This document shows positions 14,702 through 19,210 of a stretch of 19,210 nt of DNA, one piece after another; positions within the stretch are counted from its first letter, which is position 1; every line of letters begins with the position of its first letter. Both the position numbers and the translations under genes were made by a program. The notes beneath the pieces were generated by a model. It did not search any database and had not been told where the DNA came from. It was given only the letters and a program-made list of their open reading frames with translations. The stretch is from Sedimentisphaerales bacterium (GTDB taxonomy: Bacteria; Planctomycetota; Phycisphaerae; Sedimentisphaerales; SG8-4): assembly GCA_016932895.1 (NCBI GenBank), contig JAFGCA010000672.1, positions 1 to 19,210 on the forward strand, written 5' to 3'.

Positions 14702-15646
14702 TCACGCGTCCTGTCGCAGCCAGGTGACGAAGTGGGCCAGGCCGGTGCGAATGTCGGTGGTGCGCCGATAGGCGAGTTCCTTTTCGGCCCTGGCGACGTC
14801 GGCGTACGTCCGATCCACGTCACCCGGCTGCAACGGCAGATGGTTGCGAATCGCTTTCTTGCCGAGCGCGTTTTCCAGTTCGGAAATGAGATCGTTGACG
14901 CAAATCGGCTGGGACTCTCCGAGGTTGTAGATATCGTAGCCCGTGCACCTGCCGATCGAGGCGATGATGCCCTGAATGATGTCGTCGATGTAGGTGAAGT
15001 CGCGCATCATCGTGCCGTCGCCGTAGACGGGGAGCGGCTCGCCCGCTTCGATGAGCCGGGCGAACTTGTGGATGGCCAGGTCCGGCCGCTGGCGCGGGCC
15101 GTACACCGTGAAAAACCGCAGACAGATCATCGAGATGTCGTAGAGATGATGATACGTGTGACAAATCAGCTCGCCGGCCTTCTTCGTGGCCGCGTACGGC
15201 GAGATGGGAAAATCCACGTTGTCGGCTTCGGAGAACGGGACCTTCTCGTTGTTGCCGTACACGCTCGAGCTCGAAGCAAAGATGAACCGCCTGAGACCGC
15301 GCTGCCGCGCGATTTCGAGCAGGACGACGGTCCCGTTGATGTTGACGTCGGCATAGAGCTGCGGCTGCTCGATGGACGGCCTGACCCCCGCCCGCGCGGC
15401 CAGATGAATCACGACGTCGGTATCGTCCGAGACAGCGCGTTCCATGGCCGACTTGTCGCGAATATCGGCTTCGACCAGCGTGAAATCCTCGTTGGCGACG
15501 CAGGCGGCGACGTTGCGCCGCTTGATGGCAGGATCATAAAACGCGTCGAAATTGTCCACGCCGACCACCGCCCAACCATCCTTCAAGAGTCGCTCGGTCA
15601 GATGGGAACCAATGAAACCTGCTGCTCCGGTAACTACGGCCTTCAT
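14702..15646 (-). CDS. NAD-dependent sugar-nucleotide epimerase, UDP-glucuronate 4-epimerase-like
   Basis: 314 aa, an extended short-chain dehydrogenase. The NAD-binding motif is GAAGFIG (residues 7-13), the catalytic triad includes Ser in ASSSSVYG (124-131) and YAATK (Tyr151, Lys155). VDNFDAFYDPAIKRRN and AARAGVRPSIEQP are the stretches that set UDP-glucuronate 4-epimerases apart from plain GalE. The expected reaction interconverts UDP-glucuronate and UDP-galacturonate in the cytoplasm; UDP-glucose 4-epimerase is the alternative. It is the last gene of the operon, 57 bp behind galU. Confidence 0.85.
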   Translation of the reverse strand: MKAVVTGAAGFIGSHLTERLLKDGWAVVGVDNFDAFYDPAIKRRNVAACVANEDFTLVEADIRDKSAMERAVSDDTDVVIHLAARAGVRPSIEQPQLYADVNINGTVVLLEIARQRGLRRFIFASSSSVYGNNEKVPFSEADNVDFPISPYAATKKAGELICHTYHHLYDISMICLRFFTVYGPRQRPDLAIHKFARLIEAGEPLPVYGDGTMMRDFTYIDDIIQGIIASIGRCTGYDIYNLGESQPICVNDLISELENALGKKAIRNHLPLQPGDVDRTYADVARAEKELAYRRTTDIRTGLAHFVTWLRQDA

Positions 15647-15703
15647 GCTGAGTATCCGTCCTTCCCAAAGATGATCGTCATGGCGATGGTTCGCCCGGTG
15701 GTT

Positions 15704-16570
15704 TCACAGCCGCCCGGCAAGCTCGGCGAGATATCGGCGCAAATCGGCCGCCATATCCTCGCGTTTCAGGGCGAACTCGATGTTCGTGCGAATGAATCCT
15801 TCCTTGTTGCCGATGTCACAGCGTCGGCCTTCCAGTTTCAGTCCGTACATCGGGCGATTCTTCGCAAGCGTCCGCAGCGCCTCGGTAAGCTGGATCTCGC
15901 CGTTAGCAGCGGGGGCGGTTGTCCGGATACAATCGAAAATGTCCGGCGTGAGTAGATACCTCCCGGAAATCGCCAGATGGGAAGGCGCGTCTTGCAGGCT
16001 GGGCTTTTCGACAAAGTCGTTGATACGATAGACGCCGGGCCTGACCTCCTGCCCGTCGATGATGCCGTACAGGCTGACCCGTCTGGGCTCGACTTCTTCC
16101 AACAAGACAATCGGCTGCTGAAGTTCCTCGAAGAGCGTCACGAGCTGGCGGGCCGCCGGCACCTTGGCATCGATCAGCGTGTCCCCCAGGAGCACGAGAA
16201 ACGGTTCGTTCTCCACGTGGTGTCGGGCGCAGTACACGGCGTCCCCGAGCCCTCGCATCTGCTTCTGCCAGACAAAGTGAATGTCCGCCAGGTCGGAGAT
16301 GCGGCGTATCGCCTCCACCTCGGCCGTCTTGCCCCGCGCTTCGAGCTGTGCCTCGAGAGCAAAACTGCGATCGAAATGTTCTTCGATGGCCCGCTTGCCT
16401 TTGCCAATGATCATGAGCAGATCCGTGATCCCGGCCTGCACGCCCTCCTCCACCACGTACTGAATCACCGGAGTATCCACGATCGGCAACATCTCCTTCG
16501 GCTGCGATTTCGTGGCGGGAAGGAACCGGGTTCCGAAACCGGCGGCGGGAATGACGGCCTTGCGAATCAT
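15704..16570 (-). CDS. galU: UTP-glucose-1-phosphate uridylyltransferase
   Basis: 288 aa, the usual GalU length. The nucleotide-binding motif GFGTRFLPATKSQPKEMLP (residues 11-29) is complete. VVEEGVQAGI, RGLGDAVYCAR, LLGDTLID (metal-binding Asp), NDFVEKP and NGEIQLTEAL follow in the standard order. GalU makes UDP-glucose from glucose-1-phosphate and UTP. Beside a probable glucuronokinase, use of glucuronate-1-phosphate is conceivable but not shown by sequence. Its ATG overlaps the TGA of the kinase gene (ATGA), so the two are translationally coupled. Confidence 0.93.
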   Translation of the reverse strand: MIRKAVIPAAGFGTRFLPATKSQPKEMLPIVDTPVIQYVVEEGVQAGITDLLMIIGKGKRAIEEHFDRSFALEAQLEARGKTAEVEAIRRISDLADIHFVWQKQMRGLGDAVYCARHHVENEPFLVLLGDTLIDAKVPAARQLVTLFEELQQPIVLLEEVEPRRVSLYGIIDGQEVRPGVYRINDFVEKPSLQDAPSHLAISGRYLLTPDIFDCIRTTAPAANGEIQLTEALRTLAKNRPMYGLKLEGRRCDIGNKEGFIRTNIEFALKREDMAADLRRYLAELAGRL

Positions 16571-17586
16571 AGTCTGGCGGTTCCTTTTCCGGAGACAATT
16601 TTCGGTTTGATGAGCTTGACGTGAAGCTTGCGCAGCTTTTTCCGCAGCGCACTGAACGTGCCCTCGTCGGCGTACGTGCCGACGATGGCGCCGCCCGAAC
16701 CGGTGAACTTGGCACTGGCCCCGACCGAGCGGGCCGCCTCCACCATGCGCAGGTTCTCGTCGCTGAGCTGGTAGATCTGCCGTCTTCTGTCGAAATTGGC
16801 GTCGAGCAGCGCTCCGATCTGCGCGGAGTCTCCGCTGACGAGACCCTTCCTGACCTTGTCGGTCAGGTTGGCCCAGAAGCGCATGGCGTTGACCACCTTG
16901 CGCTCGCCCTGCTCGAAGCGGTGCCGAATGTTGTTGTGGAACTTCTCCGTCGGCTCGCCCAGGTCGTCGCGGTAGGCCACGTAGAGCCGGGGCAGGAGCT
17001 TGGGGTCGAGCGGCTCGTAGCTGCCGTACCCCTGTTTGGCCATGATGTCCTTCGCAAAATCCATGTATACCAGGCCCTCATAGACCTGAATGACCCGGTC
17101 CTGCAGGCCGGCGGGAATGTGCAACTCTTCGACCTCGGCGCCCAGGACGAGATTCGCCTGCACGTACTTGGGAATGCTGACTCCGTAAAAGGCCATCAGG
17201 GCCCGCAGGCACGCGGTGATGATCGCGCTGGAACCGGCCAGGCCGACCCCGTGGGGAATGTTGGAGTCGTAGCGGATCGTGAAGTTCTTGGCGTGCAGGT
17301 CGATCTGATTCTCCCGGCAATAGTCGTAGAACTTCTTGACCGTCGCCTTGAGCAGGCGGATGCCGCCGTAGTAGCCGTGCAGACGAACGTCCCGCACCAG
17401 GCCGTCGATGCCGGCGAAACAGGAGCGGTCCTTCTCGCTGGGCAGAATTTCCAGTTCCGGGGTCTCATATAGGACCACCGCGGCCTCGAAGTTGCTGAAC
17501 GCAAACGAGATCGTCTTGCCGAAATAGCCGTCCGAGGGGTTGCCGATGAGCCCCACTCTCGGATAGGCCTTGGTCCGAATAATCAC
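16567..17586 (-). CDS. GHMP kinase, probable glucuronokinase
   Basis: 339 aa with a GTG start at 17586 (GAGGT about 7 nt upstream). RVGLIGNPSDGYFGKTISF (residues 10-28), the phosphate-binding PHGVGLAGSSA (111-121), VAGLQDRV-like IPAGLQDRVIQVYEGLVYMD, NFDRRRQIY and the C-terminal KFTGSGGAIVGT (293-304) line up closely with my memory of plant glucuronokinase, which makes glucuronate-1-phosphate from glucuronate and ATP. Other GHMP kinases lack the NPSDGYFGKT-type opening. It lies between a NusG-like gene and galU, so its product could pass to a pyrophosphorylase in the same operon. Substrate is inferred; mannose- or heptose-type kinases are less likely alternatives. Confidence 0.82.
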   Translation of the reverse strand: MIIRTKAYPRVGLIGNPSDGYFGKTISFAFSNFEAAVVLYETPELEILPSEKDRSCFAGIDGLVRDVRLHGYYGGIRLLKATVKKFYDYCRENQIDLHAKNFTIRYDSNIPHGVGLAGSSAIITACLRALMAFYGVSIPKYVQANLVLGAEVEELHIPAGLQDRVIQVYEGLVYMDFAKDIMAKQGYGSYEPLDPKLLPRLYVAYRDDLGEPTEKFHNNIRHRFEQGERKVVNAMRFWANLTDKVRKGLVSGDSAQIGALLDANFDRRRQIYQLSDENLRMVEAARSVGASAKFTGSGGAIVGTYADEGTFSALRKKLRKLHVKLIKPKIVSGKGTARL

Positions 17587-17705
17587 CGTGTGTACCTCGC
17601 CAACGCAATCCGTGGCATGCGCTCGTGACGCCGGCCCTGACGCCGGGGCCGCATACCTTCTCTTCGGCCAGCCGGCGGCACCCGTTTAACTCTGTTTCCC
17701 GCCCG

Positions 17706-18272
17706 TCAGGAGTCTTCCGGCGGCTTCTGCACGGGCTCGATCATGTCGATGTCGACCTCAACACTGGCGGCCTGGCCCAACATATCAATCTGAAGCACCA
17801 GTCGCGTGTTGCCCCGGGTCTGGATGACAATGCCCTCCAAACCGAGCAGAGGACCGGCGATCACCCGGCACCATTGGCCCTTCTCGATGTATTTGTGCGG
17901 CACCAGCGGCGCCCCGGCACGCAGCGCCTGCTCGAATCGAACCAGCTCTTTGACCAGAACGTCCTGGTCCGTCACCGCCAGCAGATTCGCCACGCGATTG
18001 GTTTTGAGCAATTCCACCCGGTCATTGTCGCTGCCGCAGAAGAACAAATAGCCCGTGAAAAGCGGCAGCAGCGATTTGAGCGTCCGATGGCTGCTACGCC
18101 GCACTTTCCAGGTCATCGGTAGAAAATAGCTGACATCCTTTGCCATCAGATCGTGGGCCAGGGCCTTTTCATTTCTGCTCTTGGTGTGCGCGACCCACCA
18201 CTGCCCTTCGAAGAGCCGGACGGACTCCACCGGAGGCCACATGATAGGCGGATTTTCGTGAACCTTCAGCAA
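17706..18272 (-). CDS. NusG/RfaH-like transcription factor
   Basis: 188 aa. The NGN domain (about residues 22-125) opens with QWWVAHTKSRNEKALAHDL and includes SLLPLFTGYLFF. A KOW-type domain follows (133-180: KGQWCRVIAGPLLGLEGIV, ending VDIDMIEPV). Proteins of this type bind RNA polymerase and keep it elongating through long polysaccharide operons. Here it leads the operon, like RfaH/UpxY-type specialised factors rather than housekeeping NusG beside ribosomal genes. The start TTG 18272 has GGGAG 7 nt upstream; the ATG at 18242 has none. The 119 bp to the next gene contain two copies of TGACGCCGG but no gene. Confidence 0.85.
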   Translation of the reverse strand: MLKVHENPPIMWPPVESVRLFEGQWWVAHTKSRNEKALAHDLMAKDVSYFLPMTWKVRRSSHRTLKSLLPLFTGYLFFCGSDNDRVELLKTNRVANLLAVTDQDVLVKELVRFEQALRAGAPLVPHKYIEKGQWCRVIAGPLLGLEGIVIQTRGNTRLVLQIDMLGQAASVEVDIDMIEPVQKPPEDS

Positions 18273-18508
18273 TGTGCTTCTCCCAAACGTTTGCGCGGCC
18301 CTACTGCCACGGGCAGCCGGCAGCCCCTAAACTCTTGCGTCTTTTTCACCGATTTACATAACGAACCCTATAGTTTACACGCACTGATTGAGGATGTCAA
18401 AGAAATGACGACCGTCCGGCACAGGATCTATAGCTTGATCCGCAATCCCCTCCTTCTTATGATGGAGCCTGCACGTCGCCGGGATCACGAACGTGGGCAG
18501 GAGATAAG
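18273..18508. promoter_or_regulatory. Divergent intergenic region of the polysaccharide genes
   Basis: This gap separates the NusG-like gene from the divergent ATP-grasp gene and must hold both promoters. Visible are two TTTACA direct repeats about 21 bp apart (near 18353 and 18374), AT-rich stretches with TATAG, and the inverted repeat GGATC-N8-GATCC (18424-18441). On the minus strand GGCAGTAG, near 18310, is one base from the start of the RfaH ops element GGCGGTAG; I give that little weight. No gene is supported here. Confidence 0.4.
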
Positions 18509-19210
18509 ATGGGCAAATCACTGGTCGAGATGACCGCGACCGACGCCATCCAACCGACGGACGCGGGGCAAAGCCGGCGTCGGATCGCCGTGCTTTTTAC
18601 CTGCATCGGCCGGCGCGTGTCACTGCTGCGCTGTTTTGCCCGGGCCGCTCGGAAGCTGCGTCTGCACGCCTGCCTCTGCGGCACCGACACCACGTCGCTG
18701 AGTCCGGCGCTGCAACTGTGCGACGAGGCGTTCCTGGTCAAACCGACCACCCACGCCCGCTACATCAGCCAGCTCCTGTCCATCGTGCGGGAGCATGACG
18801 TCCGATTGCTGATCCCCACGGTGGACCTGGATCTGCCGCTCCTGGCCCAGAACAAATCGCGCTTCGAACGCCTGGGCTGTCGCGTGCTCGTTTCCGACCC
18901 GGAGGCCATCGACATCTGCCGGGACAAGCGGCGGACGTTCGGCTTCCTGACGCGGCACGGGTTCGGCACACCGGAGACCATGAGCGTGCGTACGACCCTC
19001 GCGGCCGACCGCAAGCGCAAGCTCGCCTGGCCGCGCTTTGTCAAACGCTGGGACGGGTACGCCGGCCGGGACAACGCCCTCGTTCGCACGCCCGCTGAGC
19101 TGCGCTGGTACGACCGGCGAATCCCCAACGCCATCTGCCAGGAGTTGATGGAGGGAGCGGAGTACACCTGCGACGTCTACATCGATTTCGAGATGCGCGT
19201 TCGCTGCGTC
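18509..19210 (+). CDS. ATP-grasp protein, carbamoyl-phosphate-synthase-like (3' end cut off)
   Basis: 234 codons are visible and the frame is still open at the window edge. After a 25-residue lead, RRIAVLFTCIGRRVSLLRCF is the typical opening of CarB-like ATP-grasp enzymes found in surface-polysaccharide and amino-acid-ligation clusters. LLIPTVDLDLPLLAQNKSRF, the DKRRTFGFLTRHGFGTPET segment and CQELMEGAEYTCDVYID mark the preATP-grasp domain and the start of the ATP-binding domain. Such enzymes join a carboxylate to an amine or similar acceptor; the substrate cannot be told. The start ATG 18509 has AGGAG 5 nt upstream. It is divergent from the NusG-led operon and probably belongs to the same polysaccharide locus. 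Confidence 0.85.
   Translation, partial: MGKSLVEMTATDAIQPTDAGQSRRRIAVLFTCIGRRVSLLRCFARAARKLRLHACLCGTDTTSLSPALQLCDEAFLVKPTTHARYISQLLSIVREHDVRLLIPTVDLDLPLLAQNKSRFERLGCRVLVSDPEAIDICRDKRRTFGFLTRHGFGTPETMSVRTTLAADRKRKLAWPRFVKRWDGYAGRDNALVRTPAELRWYDRRIPNAICQELMEGAEYTCDVYIDFEMRVRCV

Noticed and set aside
14732..15955. 407-codon open frame on the plus strand
   Set aside because: Antisense to the epimerase and galU genes.
18300..18320. RfaH ops-like element upstream of the NusG-like gene
   Set aside because: Only GGCAGTAG resembles it, with one mismatch and no supporting hairpin; too short to claim.
18153..18533. 126-codon open frame across the divergent intergenic region
   Set aside because: It overlaps the NusG-like gene and the ATP-grasp start, with no motif or ribosome-binding site.

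Overview
The window looks like a chromosomal piece of a GC-rich, Gram-negative bacterium of the phylum Planctomycetota, most likely class Phycisphaerae. The reasons are a large pseudopilin of the planctomycete type, outer-membrane porins together with ABC importers, and a tandem DNA repeat whose translations (KTKPI, NKAN, KQSQF) I recall from Phycisphaerae hypothetical proteins. The taxonomy is an inference from sequence style; there is no rRNA marker here.

Layout. 1-1180 is gene-poor: a hairpin between direct repeats, an orphan promoter-like sequence, a 75-bp tandem repeat and the C-terminal remnant of a tyrosine recombinase, ending at the 3' side of tRNA-Pro(GGG) (1183-1256, minus). 1415-5866 (plus) is an iron module: DtxR-type regulator, FeoA, FeoB and an OprB-like porin, with 18-bp palindromes AGTTAG-N6-CTAACT in the first promoter, between feoA and feoB, and upstream of the porin. 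5889-6746 (minus) is a pseudopilin. 7006-11796 (minus) is a second metal-uptake operon: a small CPAC protein, a coiled-coil porin, a TroA/ZnuA-type binding protein and two permeases, but no ATPase. 12000-13130 (minus) is asparagine synthetase A.

13383-14564 (minus) is the most unusual gene. One reading frame encodes a signal peptide, an extracytoplasmic domain and about seven membrane segments, but has an in-frame TGA at 14205-14207. A perfect 7-bp hairpin follows the TGA at a distance that fits a bacterial SECIS element. It is either an unrecognised membrane selenoprotein or a very recent nonsense mutation.

14702-18272 (minus) is a sugar-nucleotide operon: a NusG/RfaH-like factor, a GHMP kinase closely resembling plant glucuronokinase, GalU, and a UDP-glucuronate 4-epimerase-like enzyme. 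Together they could convert free glucuronate to UDP-glucuronate and UDP-galacturonate for a surface polysaccharide. Divergent from it, an ATP-grasp protein (18509 onward) runs off the end of the window.
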